Origin: an uncultured Clostridia bacterium
GTDB lineage: Bacteria > Bacillota > Clostridia > Oscillospirales > Acutalibacteraceae
NCBI GenBank assembly: GCA_937901145.1
Contig: CALCHE010000228.1
Coordinates: forward strand, 1 to 64,000
Direction of reading: 5' to 3'
Length of the DNA: 64,000 bases
Positions 52,271 through 62,147 of this stretch are shown in pieces. Positions within the stretch are counted from its first letter, which is position 1, and every line of letters starts with the position of its first letter. The translations under genes and the position numbers were made by a program. The notes below the pieces were generated by a model, which was not told the origin of the DNA, searched no databases, and worked only from the letters and a program-made list of their open reading frames with translations.

Positions 52271-52956
52271 TTGTCACCTTCCGTAACTGCGAAGAAAATT
52301 TCGCTGAGAGAAGCGCCTTCCTGTCCTTTGAGAATCTTTTCCTTAAGCTGTCCGTCTACCATTATATAAGCAGTATCCCAATAATCCTCTATGCTGTCAA
52401 TCATGTGAGTGCTTATAAGAACCGAAGCACCCTCATTTTTAAGCTTCAGAATGATTTCTTTCAGATTTTTAATGGCGTGGGGGTCAAGACCGACCATAGG
52501 CTCATCAAAAACAACCACTTTTGGTCTGTGGATAAGAGCACAGCAGATGGACAGTTTTTGCTGCATACCCTTTGAGAGTTCTTTGCAGAGCTTATCTTTT
52601 TTATCCTTCAGCTCGAAAAGCTCCATGAGCTCATCAGCGTAGCCGTCATCGTCCTTTTTGTATGCTCTCAGTATGAACTCTAAGTGTTCACCGACAGTAA
52701 GCATATCGTAAACAGCGGGCATTTCGGGTATATATCCGATCTGAGATTTTGCATAAATACTTTTGTTGCTTTTACCGTCAACAGATATTTCGCCTTCAAA
52801 GCGAAGAAGACCTACGATGCTTTTTATAAGAGTGGATTTTCCCGCGCCGTTAGGTCCTAAAAGAATGGCGATTTCTCCGTCGTTTACTGTTAGGGATATA
52901 TTGTCGTTTGCTTTCAGTTTCCCGTATTTTTTAGTTGCATTTTTGATGTCAAGCAT
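52267..52956 (-). CDS. ABC exporter ATP-binding protein
   Basis: 229 residues. Walker A GPNGAGKST (about residue 33), Q-loop YIPEMPAVYD, signature LSKGMQQKLSI, Walker B VVFDEPMVGLDP and switch His in STHMIDS. The divergent TetR-type gene at 53160 is a candidate regulator. Likely drives export through the overlapping permease. Confidence 0.93.
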   Translation of the reverse strand: MLDIKNATKKYGKLKANDNISLTVNDGEIAILLGPNGAGKSTLIKSIVGLLRFEGEISVDGKSNKSIYAKSQIGYIPEMPAVYDMLTVGEHLEFILRAYKKDDDGYADELMELFELKDKKDKLCKELSKGMQQKLSICCALIHRPKVVVFDEPMVGLDPHAIKNLKEIILKLKNEGASVLISTHMIDSIEDYWDTAYIMVDGQLKEKILKGQEGASLSEIFFAVTEGDK

Positions 52957-53099
52957 ATTTCTTCACCTTTAATTTGTTTTACATAAAAAAATTATATCAC
53001 ATTTTTTGGATAAAATATATAAATAAAATGTTTTTTAGAAAAAAATTAAAAATAACGTTTAATATTTATAGGGCGTTATGAATAAATTCCTACACGGTG

Positions 53100-53128
53100 T
53101 TGCATTTTTCTACTTTCTGTGATATAAT
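53100..53128 (+). promoter_or_regulatory. Promoter of the TetR-type regulator gene
   Basis: TTGCAT (53100-53105), 17-base spacer, TATAAT (53123-53128). Confidence 0.72.
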
Positions 53129-53159
53129 GATTTGAAATTAACACATAGGAGATAAGAAT

Positions 53160-53729
53160 ATGTCTGAAATAAAAGAAAGTCGCAGGGTCAAAATGACCAA
53201 AATACTTCTTAAAGAAAGCCTTATCGATCTTATGAAGGAAAAGTCTATTCATTCTATCAGTATAAAAGATATCTGTGACGGTGCAGATATAAACAGAAGC
53301 ACCTTTTACCGTCATTATAATACTCAGTATGAGCTTTATGACGACATTGTTCAGGATATTATGAACGATATGCTGGATGTGTTTTATACTGTTAATAAGG
53401 AAGGGTATAACACTACTGTTTTCCTGACAAAGCTTCTCGAATACATCGAAGGAAAAAGAGAATTATTCCTTATTGTTTTGAGCGATAAGGGTAATATCAG
53501 CGTAGGTGAGGCTTATATAAGAATGACAGGAAAATTTCTTGACGGAGAGACAGTGGGCGAAACAGCCAGCTATATTATTAATTTTATATCCGCAGGTATG
53601 ACCAGTTTTTTGTGGACCTGGCTCAATAAGGAAACTCGTCGCCCTGCTGCTGAGGTTGCTATGCTTATGTCAAGCCTTATGAGACACGGACTAGGTAAAG
53701 GTATTGACTTTCTGCCTGAGAAAAACTAA
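53160..53729 (+). CDS. TetR-family transcriptional regulator
   Basis: 189 residues. The N-terminal helix-turn-helix (RRVKMTKILLKESLIDLM...SIKDICDGADINRSTFYRHYNTQYELYDDIV) is typical TetR/AcrR, close to the DhaS-like group; the C-terminal helical domain would bind a ligand and form the dimer. Divergent from the ABC exporter operon with a ~200-base AT-rich intergenic region, hence its probable target. Confidence 0.9.
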   Translation: MSEIKESRRVKMTKILLKESLIDLMKEKSIHSISIKDICDGADINRSTFYRHYNTQYELYDDIVQDIMNDMLDVFYTVNKEGYNTTVFLTKLLEYIEGKRELFLIVLSDKGNISVGEAYIRMTGKFLDGETVGETASYIINFISAGMTSFLWTWLNKETRRPAAEVAMLMSSLMRHGLGKGIDFLPEKN

Positions 53730-53750
53730 GGTATAAATTACTGTTTTTGC

Positions 53751-53780
53751 TTGACAAAATATAAGTATATATAGTAAAAT
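53751..53780 (+). promoter_or_regulatory. Promoter of the T-box/alaS transcript
   Basis: TTGACA (53751-53756), 18-base spacer, TAAAAT (53775-53780). Confidence 0.72.
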
Positions 53781-53794
53781 TACAGTGTTATTAA

Positions 53795-54025
53795 TATTTT
53801 AACGACTATGACGAAAGAAACCTCTTCGACTGTCATTTCAGAGATAGTGGCCTTCGGCTGTGAGCCACTTATGACGGGAAGTACGGTCGCTGCTTTCATC
53901 AGTTGCTCCCGAAAGGGTTGACGTCTGACCTGCGTTAAAGGTTACAGAGTGGTGCTTTATGCACAAATCGGGTGGTACCGTGGCTATGTTCACCCCGAGA
54001 AGTGTGTGGCACTATATTTTTTTGC
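53795..54025 (+). promoter_or_regulatory. T-box leader controlling alaS
   Basis: A ~230-base leader with the T-box core GGGTGGTACCG (53970-53980); its TGGT (53973-53976) can pair with the ACCA end of uncharged tRNA, fitting the A discriminator of tRNA-Ala. Hairpins such as GTGGC...GCCAC upstream form stem I, and a GC-rich segment then a T run (54017-54023) marks the terminator end. Uncharged tRNA-Ala is expected to switch on alaS. I did not fix the specifier codon; a GCT lies at about 53891. Confidence 0.9.
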
Positions 54026-54062
54026 TAAAAATAAAATCATATACTGAAAGGAAATCAGACTT

Positions 54063-56699
54063 ATGAAATGGATGGGACTTAATGAAATCAGAGAGAAATA
54101 TCTCTCATTTTTCGAGAGCAAAGAGCATCTCAGACTCCCCAGCTTTTCTCTCGTGCCTCAGGGAGATAAAAGTATTCTCCTTATCAATGCAGGTATGACA
54201 CCGATGAAAAAATACTTTACCGGTGAGGTGACCCCTCCCAGTAAAAGAGTAACTACCTGTCAGAAGTGTATTCGTACTCCTGACATCGAAAATGTAGGTA
54301 AAACCGCACGTCACGGAACTTATTTCGAAATGCTCGGTAACTTCTCTTTCGGTGATTATTTTAAAAGAGAGGCTACAGCCTGGGCCTGGGAATTCTTTAC
54401 CAAGGTTATGGAGATTCCCGAAGAGCTTCTTTATGTCAGTGTTTATCTTGATGACGATGAAGCCTTCGATATCTGGACTAAGGAGGTAGGTGTTGATCCC
54501 TCCCACATGGTTCGCTTCGGTAAGGAGGATAATTTCTGGGAGCACGGTGCAGGTCCCTGCGGTCCCTGTTCAGAGATTTATTTTGACAGAGGTCCCTCTA
54601 AGGGCTGTGGAAAGCCTGACTGTAAGGTAGGTTGTGACTGTGACAGATATATCGAGGTCTGGAACCTTGTTTTCACACAGTTTGAAAACGACGGCAACAA
54701 TAACTACACGCGTCTGGCTAATCCTAATATCGATACAGGTATGGGTCTTGAGAGACTTGCATGTGTTATGCAGGATGTTGACAATCTCTTCGAGGTTGAC
54801 ACCGTCCGTAATATTATGAAGCACATTATCGACATCGCAGGTATCAATTACCACGATGATGAAAAGAAGGATATTTCTCTTCGTGTTATCACCGACCACA
54901 TCCGCAGCACTACCTTTATGGTAGGTGACGGTGTTCTTCCTTCAAACAGCGGACGCGGCTATGTTCTTCGCCGACTTCTCAGAAGAGCTGCCCGTCACGG
55001 CAGGCTTATCGGTATCGACAGACCTTTCCTTGCTGAGGTTTGCGAAACCGTTATCGCGGAGAATGCCAATGCATATCCCGAGCTTGTGGATAAGAAGGAT
55101 TATATTAAAAAGGTTATTTCTATGGAAGAAGAAAGCTTCTATAAGACCATTGACTCAGGTCTCGGACTTCTTAATGAAATGATCGCAAAGTCCGAAGGCG
55201 GTGTTCTTTCAGGTGACGACGCATTCAAGCTTCAGGATACCTACGGCTTCCCCATCGATCTTACCAAGGAAATCTGTGAGGAAAAGAATATAACTGTTGA
55301 TGAAGCTTCTTTCAGAAAGCTCGTTGAAGAGGCAAGACAGCTTGCAAAGAAAGGTAAGGGCGCAACTGCAGAGTCCGACTGGAGAAACACTGGTGTATCT
55401 CTTAAGGACATTTCCGCTACCGAATTCAGAGGTTACTCAGAAAACAATGTAGAAGCCACCGTTCTTGCTATCGTTGCTGACGGTGAAAGAAAAGACTTTA
55501 TCGAAGACGGTACAGAGGCAACTCTTATTCTCGATAAAACCTCTTTCTATGCAGAAAGCGGCGGACAGGCCGGTGATACCGGTGTGATAACTGTCGGTGA
55601 AAATACCTTCGAGGTTACCAATACTACCAAGGACGCTGACGGTGTTATTCTTCATCACGGTGTACTTTCTGGTGATGCAGTTAAGGTTGGCGACAGAACG
55701 GTAGCTGCTTATTATGAATGTAAAAGAAAGGCAACGATGAGAAACCACACAGCTGCCCATCTTCTTCAGGCAGCTCTCAGAAAGGTTCTCGGTACTCATG
55801 TTGAGCAGGCAGGTCAGCTCGTTAACAGCGATATTCTCCGCTTTGACTTTACTCATTTCGCTGCAGTAACTGCAGATGAGCTTAAAGAAGTAGAAGCTAT
55901 GGTAAATGAAGAAATCCTTTCTTCCGTAGAAATGCTTGTTAAAGAAATGCCTATCGATGAAGCTAAGGCTATGGGTGCTATGGCTCTCTTCGGTGAAAAA
56001 TACGGTGATGTGGTAAGAGTCGTAAAAGCAGGCGATTTCTCTACTGAACTTTGCGGCGGTACCCATGTAGAAAATACAGGTAATATCGGTCTCTTCAAAA
56101 TTGTTTCCGAATCATCTGTTGCTTCAGGTGTTCGCAGAATCGAAGCAGTAACAGGTATGAATGTTATGACCTATATTGACAGCAAAAACGCTCTTATCCG
56201 TGATACTGCGGTCGCTATTAAGGCTCCTAACCCCAATGATATTGCTACTAAAGCGATTTCAGTAATGGCTGACCTTAAAGCAAAAGAAAAGGAAATCGAA
56301 AAGCTTTCAGGTGTTCTTGCTAACATCAAAACCGAGTCGATGCTCGGTAATGCTCAGGAAATCGGCGGTGTAATGCTTGTAACAGCCTTCTTTGATGACA
56401 CTACTCCCGATGAGCTTCGTAATATGTGCGACCTTGTAAAGAGTAAGGGCGACAATTATGTAGGTGTAATCGCAGGTGTTCAGAAGGCTAAAGGTACAGG
56501 TAATATCTGCACCTGCTGCGGTAAGGATGCAGTGGCTAAGGGTGCCCATGCAGGTAATCTTGCCCGCGAAATCGCAAAAAAGGCAGGCGGTAACGGTGGC
56601 GGTAAGCCCGACAGCGCTATGGCAGGTGCCAAAGATATCGCGCTTCTTCCCGAAGCAGTAAAGAGTGCCGCAGAGGTTCTCACTTCTATGCTTAAATAA
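54063..56699 (+). CDS. alaS: Alanine-tRNA ligase
   Basis: 878 residues, full length. N-terminal class II catalytic core (FFESKEHLRLPSFSLVPQGD, TARHGTYFEMLGNFSFGDYF, NTDIG-like NIDTGMGLERLACV), an editing domain with NHTAAHLLQAALRKVLG and CGGTHVENTG (zinc-binding His/Cys), and a C-terminal coiled coil plus DHHA1-type domain (GGNGGGKPDSAMAGAKD). Regulated by the T-box leader. First gene of a long same-strand run. Confidence 0.98.
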   Translation: MKWMGLNEIREKYLSFFESKEHLRLPSFSLVPQGDKSILLINAGMTPMKKYFTGEVTPPSKRVTTCQKCIRTPDIENVGKTARHGTYFEMLGNFSFGDYFKREATAWAWEFFTKVMEIPEELLYVSVYLDDDEAFDIWTKEVGVDPSHMVRFGKEDNFWEHGAGPCGPCSEIYFDRGPSKGCGKPDCKVGCDCDRYIEVWNLVFTQFENDGNNNYTRLANPNIDTGMGLERLACVMQDVDNLFEVDTVRNIMKHIIDIAGINYHDDEKKDISLRVITDHIRSTTFMVGDGVLPSNSGRGYVLRRLLRRAARHGRLIGIDRPFLAEVCETVIAENANAYPELVDKKDYIKKVISMEEESFYKTIDSGLGLLNEMIAKSEGGVLSGDDAFKLQDTYGFPIDLTKEICEEKNITVDEASFRKLVEEARQLAKKGKGATAESDWRNTGVSLKDISATEFRGYSENNVEATVLAIVADGERKDFIEDGTEATLILDKTSFYAESGGQAGDTGVITVGENTFEVTNTTKDADGVILHHGVLSGDAVKVGDRTVAAYYECKRKATMRNHTAAHLLQAALRKVLGTHVEQAGQLVNSDILRFDFTHFAAVTADELKEVEAMVNEEILSSVEMLVKEMPIDEAKAMGAMALFGEKYGDVVRVVKAGDFSTELCGGTHVENTGNIGLFKIVSESSVASGVRRIEAVTGMNVMTYIDSKNALIRDTAVAIKAPNPNDIATKAISVMADLKAKEKEIEKLSGVLANIKTESMLGNAQEIGGVMLVTAFFDDTTPDELRNMCDLVKSKGDNYVGVIAGVQKAKGTGNICTCCGKDAVAKGAHAGNLAREIAKKAGGNGGGKPDSAMAGAKDIALLPEAVKSAAEVLTSMLK

Positions 56700-56754
56700 A
56701 AAATTCTCTGTCCCTCTTTCAAAAATGGACAGTATATAAAAAGGAGAAAAAAAT

Positions 56755-57093
56755 ATGGATTGCATTTTTTGTAAAATAGCGAACGGTGAAATCCCTTCAA
56801 AAAAAGCCTACGAGGATGACAGCGTACTTGCTTTTTATGACCTCGAGCCTCAGGCTCCCGTTCATATTCTCATCATCCCCAAAGAGCATATTTCTTCCTG
56901 TGCGGATATAACTGAAGAAAACAGTGCTGTTATTTCTCACATCTTTGAGGTTGCCGCTAAGCTCGGAAAGGAGCTTAGTCTTGATAATGGTTACAGAATC
57001 GTAAATAACTGCGGTGAAGACGGTGGACAGACCGTTAAGCATCTTCATTTCCACCTTATGGGCGGCAGACAGTTTACCTGGCCTGCAGGCTGA
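56755..57093 (+). CDS. HIT-family protein (HinT-like)
   Basis: 112 residues. CIFCKIANGEIPS at the N-terminus and the histidine triad HLHFHLMGGR near the C-terminus (HxHxH). Family members hydrolyse purine nucleoside phosphoramidates and clean up aminoacyl-adenylates, which fits its place right after alaS. Start behind AAAGGAG. Confidence 0.95.
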   Translation: MDCIFCKIANGEIPSKKAYEDDSVLAFYDLEPQAPVHILIIPKEHISSCADITEENSAVISHIFEVAAKLGKELSLDNGYRIVNNCGEDGGQTVKHLHFHLMGGRQFTWPAG

Positions 57094-57120
57094 TAATACA
57101 ATTAAAGGAGTAATAAAATT

Positions 57121-57660
57121 ATGGCTACTTATAAAATGACTATCGCAGGCCTCGAAAGAGAGCTTCCGATTTGTAAGGTTAACGATAAGCTTGATATCGC
57201 AGGCTTTGTAATTTTCGGTGATGTTGAAATTACTGTCGCATCTGCCGCAGAGCTTCTTGAAAAATGTCCTGAGTTTGATTTCATCGTAGCTCCCGAAGCC
57301 AAGGCTATTCCTTTAGCACACGAAATGTCAAGACAGAGCGGCAAGCCCTATTTTATCTGCCGTAAGGGCGCTAAGCTTTATATGCAGAGTCCCGTTTCTG
57401 TAAATGTGCGCTCAATCACTACCGATAAGGTACAGACTCTCTTCCTCGACGGTCTTGAGGGTGAAAAGATGAGAGGTAAAAAGGTGCTTGTTCTCGATGA
57501 TGTTATCAGCACAGGCGAGTCTCTCCTCGCTGTGGAAAAGCTTCTTGAACAGTTTGATGTACAGATTGTCGGTAAGGCTGCTATTCTCGCAGAAGGTGAT
57601 GCCGCCGACAGAGATGATATCATCTTCCTCGAAAAGCTTCCTCTTTTCTTTCACGATTAA
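57121..57660 (+). CDS. Purine-type phosphoribosyltransferase (Apt-like)
   Basis: 179 residues. PRPP-binding loop VLVLDDVISTGESLLAV at about residue 122, and the adenine-PRT-like FDFIVAPEAKAIPLAHEMS earlier. Type I PRT fold. The family salvages adenine or related bases; some members are regulators, so the substrate is tentative. Between the HIT gene and comEC-like gene, three bases before the latter. Confidence 0.85.
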   Translation: MATYKMTIAGLERELPICKVNDKLDIAGFVIFGDVEITVASAAELLEKCPEFDFIVAPEAKAIPLAHEMSRQSGKPYFICRKGAKLYMQSPVSVNVRSITTDKVQTLFLDGLEGEKMRGKKVLVLDDVISTGESLLAVEKLLEQFDVQIVGKAAILAEGDAADRDDIIFLEKLPLFFHD

Positions 57661-57663
57661 AAT

Positions 57664-59706
57664 ATGAAACGGCCACTTGCGTGCTTTGGCTTTACTTTGT
57701 TTGCAGTTCTGCTGTGCCTTAATCTTTTAGAAAGCACGGCTGTTTCAGTGAGCCTTCTTATCCTTGGGGCAGTATCTTTCATAATTTCATTTATAATTAA
57801 AAAGACAAGACAGACTTTGATTATTCCTACTGTTTTTGGTGGGGTAATTCTTGGCTGTCTTTTGTTTTCTGTTTTTCAGACGGAGTATAACGACACTGTA
57901 GCTTTAGTCGGTGATAATGTTTCTGTCAGTGGTGTGATTACAGAAAGACCTGAGTTTTCCCGGGAAAACAGACGTTATTACTGTGTAATCAAAGCTGATA
58001 GTGTGAGTGAAAATAAAGTCAGAACGAAACTACGTTTTTCATTTTCTGAGTCTTATGATCAAATAAATCCATCTGATTTACAGATAGGTGACATAGTAAG
58101 CTTCAGCGGTACCGTATATAAAACGGGAACCTATTCAGAATCCTCTCGGTATAGCTATAAGTCACGCGGTATATATATCGGTGCATACTCGCTTGAAAAA
58201 TTTGAAGCTGAAAAGCCATTGCGAAGACCTGTAGGTTACTACATTGATTTGCTCAGACGTAGTGTTTCTGAAATTCTTATGCACGATTTTGACAACGAAA
58301 ACGGTTCACTTCTTGTTGCTGTTCTTACAGGCGATAAAAGCTATATGTCTGATGAAACCTACGACAGTTTTATTGAATCGGGCGTAGTTCACATAATGGC
58401 TGTGTCGGGACTTCATCTTTCGATATGGGTTGCGTTCCTGTCGCTCTTTATGGATTTCAGAGGCAGAAAGGGCAGGATAATGGCTGCATTGATGATTGTT
58501 TTTACTGTTTTTATGATGAATTTTGCTTGCTTTACCGGTTCGGTTAAAAGAGCGAGCGCTATGACAGTTCTTTATTTTATAGGGAAAATACTCGGCAAGA
58601 GAACAGATGCTCTTAACAGCCTTGGCTTTGCTGCCGTATGCGGTCTTATAGTTAACCCCTTCGGTGTTTTGGACATAAGCTTTCTGCTGTCATTCTTCTC
58701 TACTATGGGCATAATTATTATGGGAGTTCCCTTAAGTGAAAAGATAGACGGTAAACTGAATATTTTCGGTGAGAGGATTAAAAGAATTCTTTCAGTTTTG
58801 TTCGCGACAGTGTCTCTCAGCCTTTCTGTAATTATATTTGTGTTTCCTGTTTCGGTGCTTGTGCTTGGCGGTGTTTCCTTTGTGTCGCCGTTTACAAATT
58901 TGTTTTCATTTTTAGCCGTAGCACCGCTTTTACTTCTGACAGGTCTGTATTCATTTTTGAGGTTCGTGCCCTTAGTTTCACCCTTTGTGGCAACAATAAT
59001 GAAGTATTTGTCTGATTATATAATCAAAGTTGCAGATTTTGCTTCTGATTTACCTTTCGCTTATGTGAATACAGAGTTTGAAAAACTCGGATTGTGGTTT
59101 GTGGTTGCTTTTGTTTTCCTTTTGGCGGCTATGCTTTTATATAATTACAGCCGTGTTCTTATGCGCATAACTGCTATTATTTCTGCAGGAATTTTCCTTC
59201 TTTCCTTCAGTGTGAATTTTTATGCCTCGCTTGATAAGTGCAAAGTGACACTTTACGGTGAAAGCAGGGGCAGCTGTGCTGTAGTTTCTCTTAACGGTAA
59301 AGGTGTACTTATTGGTTTTGACGGAGACAGCTACGATGAAAAAGAAATAGCAGAAGATACGGAAAGGGATAAAGTTAAAATAGAAGCTGCATTTTTTGTC
59401 GAAGATTTTATTTCGAAAGATAAAGAGTCGCTTTGCACTGCTCTGGGTGTAGAAAAAGTTCTGACCCGTGACGGAGAAAGCACGGTGCTGTTTGATAAGC
59501 TGGAAATAATAAAAGAGGATAAAAACATAACGGTTGATACAGGCGGGATAAAAACTGAGATTTTTTCCGAAGAATATTTGCAAGATGAAAAGAAATATGA
59601 TACAATACCTTACAATGGTGAAAAATTTGTATTCTCTTTCAGAGAGAATAATCCCTACACGGTTACCGTGCTGATTTCAGGAGGTGAAAAGGATGGCAGA
59701 GTTTGA
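57664..59706 (+). CDS. ComEC/Rec2-family DNA channel protein lacking the MBL active site
   Basis: 680 residues. N-terminal membrane spans and an OB-like domain (DNVSVSGVITERPEF, GDIVSFSGTVYKTG), then the competence domain with VVHIMAVSGLHLSIW and many further spans (to about residue 515). The C-terminal ~150 residues take the place of the metallo-beta-lactamase domain but have no HxHxDH and look degenerate (VTLYGESRGSCAVVSLNGKGVLIGFDG). ComEC imports single-stranded DNA in transformation; loss of the nuclease domain occurs in some relatives. Overlaps holA by 14 bases. No clear ribosome site before the ATG at 57664, so translation is probably coupled. Confidence 0.85.
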   Translation: MKRPLACFGFTLFAVLLCLNLLESTAVSVSLLILGAVSFIISFIIKKTRQTLIIPTVFGGVILGCLLFSVFQTEYNDTVALVGDNVSVSGVITERPEFSRENRRYYCVIKADSVSENKVRTKLRFSFSESYDQINPSDLQIGDIVSFSGTVYKTGTYSESSRYSYKSRGIYIGAYSLEKFEAEKPLRRPVGYYIDLLRRSVSEILMHDFDNENGSLLVAVLTGDKSYMSDETYDSFIESGVVHIMAVSGLHLSIWVAFLSLFMDFRGRKGRIMAALMIVFTVFMMNFACFTGSVKRASAMTVLYFIGKILGKRTDALNSLGFAAVCGLIVNPFGVLDISFLLSFFSTMGIIIMGVPLSEKIDGKLNIFGERIKRILSVLFATVSLSLSVIIFVFPVSVLVLGGVSFVSPFTNLFSFLAVAPLLLLTGLYSFLRFVPLVSPFVATIMKYLSDYIIKVADFASDLPFAYVNTEFEKLGLWFVVAFVFLLAAMLLYNYSRVLMRITAIISAGIFLLSFSVNFYASLDKCKVTLYGESRGSCAVVSLNGKGVLIGFDGDSYDEKEIAEDTERDKVKIEAAFFVEDFISKDKESLCTALGVEKVLTRDGESTVLFDKLEIIKEDKNITVDTGGIKTEIFSEEYLQDEKKYDTIPYNGEKFVFSFRENNPYTVTVLISGGEKDGRV

Positions 59707-60733
59707 TGAAAAGAGCCTCAAGGCTCACATAAAAGGCGGAGATTTTCTGCCCGTGTATCTTATTTACGGTGATGAGGATTACCTTAAGAAAAACTATGTT
59801 GATATGATTGTTTCTAAGAATGTGGAGCCTTCCTTTGAGTCCTTTAATTTCGAGAAGTATGACGGTAAAGGACTCGATCTTGATTCTGTTTTCCAGGCAG
59901 CAGCGATTATGCCGATGATGAGCGATAAACGATGTCTGGTTATCGAGGATTTCAAGCTTGAAGGTATCAGCGAGGAAAACTTCCGTATGATGGAAAATTT
60001 CTTTGTTGATCCTCCTGAAACTTCTATAATTATTTTCTATCAGAAAAAGCCTGATTTTTCCGCTGCTAAGGCTAAAAATGCTATAACTCTGTTTAAAAAG
60101 TTCGGTGGGGTCTGTGTTCTAAATAAAAGAACAGGCAACGACCTAATTAAGCCTCTTATTTCCTCAGCCTCCAAGCAGAAATGCACTCTCACACCACAGA
60201 TGGCTAATTATCTTGTTTCACTGTGCGGTGATGATAATAATATGCTTATCAATGAGGTGAATAAGATTTGTAACTTTGTCGGTGAGGGTGAAATAACCAA
60301 GGCTCACATTGACGCTGTCGCTACAAAGACAGACGATGCTAAAATCTACGCACTTACTAAGGCTCTGATGAATAAGAATTTTGATGAGGCATATAAAACA
60401 CTTCACTCTCTTTTCAGACAGAAAATCGAAGCGGAATATATTCTCGGTGTTATCATCAGTTCTTATGTAGATATGTACAGAGCTAAGGCTTCTCTGACTT
60501 GCGGTCAGAAGGCCGATGCATTAGCCGGTGATTTCGGTTACAGAAATCGTGCCTTTGCCCTCGGTAATGCAGGCAGAGACTCATCTAAAATCGAAATGTC
60601 AGTTATAAGAAAATGTCTCGATGAGCTCGCTAAGGCTGATAGGCAGTTAAAGACCGGTTCTTCTATGCCTGCTCTCGTTTTAGAACAGCTTATGGTAAAG
60701 CTCTTTCTTATAACAAACGGTGAAAGAGTATGA
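59693..60733 (+). CDS. holA: DNA polymerase III subunit delta
   Basis: 346 residues from the ATG at 59693 behind AGGAGGTG, overlapping the comEC-like end. PVYLIYGDEDYLKKNYVDMIV at the N-terminus and the C-terminal collar region (ALVLEQLMVKLFLI) match the clamp-loader delta family. The comEC-holA adjacency is common in Firmicutes. It opens the beta clamp during loading. Confidence 0.93.
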   Translation: MAEFDEKSLKAHIKGGDFLPVYLIYGDEDYLKKNYVDMIVSKNVEPSFESFNFEKYDGKGLDLDSVFQAAAIMPMMSDKRCLVIEDFKLEGISEENFRMMENFFVDPPETSIIIFYQKKPDFSAAKAKNAITLFKKFGGVCVLNKRTGNDLIKPLISSASKQKCTLTPQMANYLVSLCGDDNNMLINEVNKICNFVGEGEITKAHIDAVATKTDDAKIYALTKALMNKNFDEAYKTLHSLFRQKIEAEYILGVIISSYVDMYRAKASLTCGQKADALAGDFGYRNRAFALGNAGRDSSKIEMSVIRKCLDELAKADRQLKTGSSMPALVLEQLMVKLFLITNGERV

Positions 60734-61326
60734 TTAAGCTCGACAGACCCGTTATAGTAGAGGGTAAATACGATATAATAAAGCTCAGCGGAATCATCGA
60801 TTCCCTGATTATTAAAACTGACGGATTCGGTATTTTTAAGGATAAGGAAAAACAAGCGTTATTGCGAAGACTTGCAAAAGAAAAAGGGATTATTGTTCTG
60901 ACTGACAGTGATTCTGCAGGCTTTCTCATACGTAATTTCATCAATTCCACTATACCGAAGGATAAAATTACTCACGTTTACATTCCCGATATTTTCGGTA
61001 AAGAGAAAAGGAAAAACGAAGCATCCAAGGAAGGAAAGCTCGGTGTAGAGGGAATCAGTGAACAGATACTTCTCGACGCTTTCGCAAAGGCGGGCGTTTT
61101 AGCCACAGAAAGTGAGAAGGAAGGAAGAAGACTGATAACTAATATTGATTTATATGAATACGGTCTTACAGGCAGAGAAAACAGCAGTGAAAAAAGGAAG
61201 CTGCTTCTTAAAAAACTTGCTTTACCTGAAAGACTTTCTACCTCGTCGCTTGTAAAGATACTCAATACCTTTGTAACCTACGAGGAATTTATTATAACAC
61301 TTAAGGAGATAGGATTATGCGAATAG
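60730..61326 (+). CDS. Toprim-domain protein, RNase M5-like
   Basis: 198 residues, overlapping holA by four bases (ATGA). Toprim motifs [12 protein letters not shown] (Glu) and [15 protein letters not shown] (DxD) are clear, followed by [25 protein letters not shown], typical of RnmV-type proteins with the DUF4093 C-terminal domain. RNase M5 matures 5S rRNA. Assignment to M5 rather than another toprim nuclease is probable, not certain. Confidence 0.8.
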   Translation: MIKLDRPVIVEGKYDIIKLSGIIDSLIIKTDGFGIFKDKEKQALLRRLAKEKGIIVLTDSDSAGFLIRNFINSTIPKDKITHVYIPDIFGKEKRKNEASKEGKLGVEGISEQILLDAFAKAGVLATESEKEGRRLITNIDLYEYGLTGRENSSEKRKLLLKKLALPERLSTSSLVKILNTFVTYEEFIITLKEIGLCE

Positions 61327-61793
61327 GACACGGATACGATGTTCATAAATTAGTCGAAGGCAGAGATCTTATTTTAGGCGGAGTAAAAATCCCATATGAG
61401 AAAGGCCTTTTGGGTCATTCTGACGCTGATGTTCTGCTCCATGCCGTTACTGATGCACTTTTAGGTGCAGCAGCTTTGGGAGACATTGGTAAGCTCTTTC
61501 CCGATACGGATATGCAGTACAAGGGTGCAGACAGTGTCCTACTTATGAAAACAGCCTATGAAGCGGTCAAGAGTAAAGGCTATGTCGCTGAAAATATTGA
61601 CGCTACTATTTTATGCCAGAGACCTAAGTTACGTCCGCACATCGATACTATGAGAGAAAATATCGCTTCTGCTTTAGGTATGGATATTGACTGTGTAAGT
61701 GTCAAAGCCACTACCGAGGAGGGACTCGGCTTTACAGGTGCAGGTGAGGGGATAGCAGTGCACAGTGTTTGTCTTCTTAAGAAAGGTGAATAA
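61317..61793 (+). CDS. ispF: 2-C-methyl-D-erythritol 2,4-cyclodiphosphate synthase
   Basis: 158 residues, usual length. [12 protein letters not shown] supplies metal ligands (D8, H10); [20 protein letters not shown] and [17 protein letters not shown] are signature segments. Step in the MEP pathway to isoprenoids. Overlaps the toprim gene by ten bases. ispD is not in the window. Confidence 0.98.
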   Translation: MRIGHGYDVHKLVEGRDLILGGVKIPYEKGLLGHSDADVLLHAVTDALLGAAALGDIGKLFPDTDMQYKGADSVLLMKTAYEAVKSKGYVAENIDATILCQRPKLRPHIDTMRENIASALGMDIDCVSVKATTEEGLGFTGAGEGIAVHSVCLLKKGE

Positions 61794-61794
61794 T

Positions 61795-62145
61795 ATGAAT
61801 ATACAGATTTACGGTACAAGTAAGTGCTTTGATACGAAAAAAGCACAGAGATATTTTAAGGAAAGAAACATTAAGTTTCAGTTTGTTGACCTTGCTAAAT
61901 ACGGAATGAGCAAGGGCGAATATCAGTCAATAAAAAGGGCACTCGGCTGTAAGCTTGAGGACTTAGTCAATGAAAAAAGTAAAAAATATGATTCATCATA
62001 TATTAAATATCTTGCCTCGGAGGATGCTAAGGAAGAAAAGCTTTTAGAAAATCAGGAGCTTTTTAAAACTCCGATAGTAAGGAACGGTAAAAAGGCTACA
62101 TTAGGCTTTTGTCCTGATGAATGGAAAAAATGGGAGAGTGAATAA
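61795..62145 (+). CDS. ArsC/Spx-family protein
   Basis: 116 residues from the ATG at 61795 (AAAGGTGAA upstream). Thioredoxin-like ArsC fold with QIYGTSKCFDTKKAQRYFKERNIKFQFVDL at the start, one Cys (C10 region) and the C-terminal TPIVRNGKKATLGFCPDEWKKW. Single rather than paired N-terminal Cys; function could be arsenate reductase-like or regulatory. Tucked between ispF and DUF896 genes. Confidence 0.85.
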   Translation: MNIQIYGTSKCFDTKKAQRYFKERNIKFQFVDLAKYGMSKGEYQSIKRALGCKLEDLVNEKSKKYDSSYIKYLASEDAKEEKLLENQELFKTPIVRNGKKATLGFCPDEWKKWESE

Positions 62146-62147
62146 TT

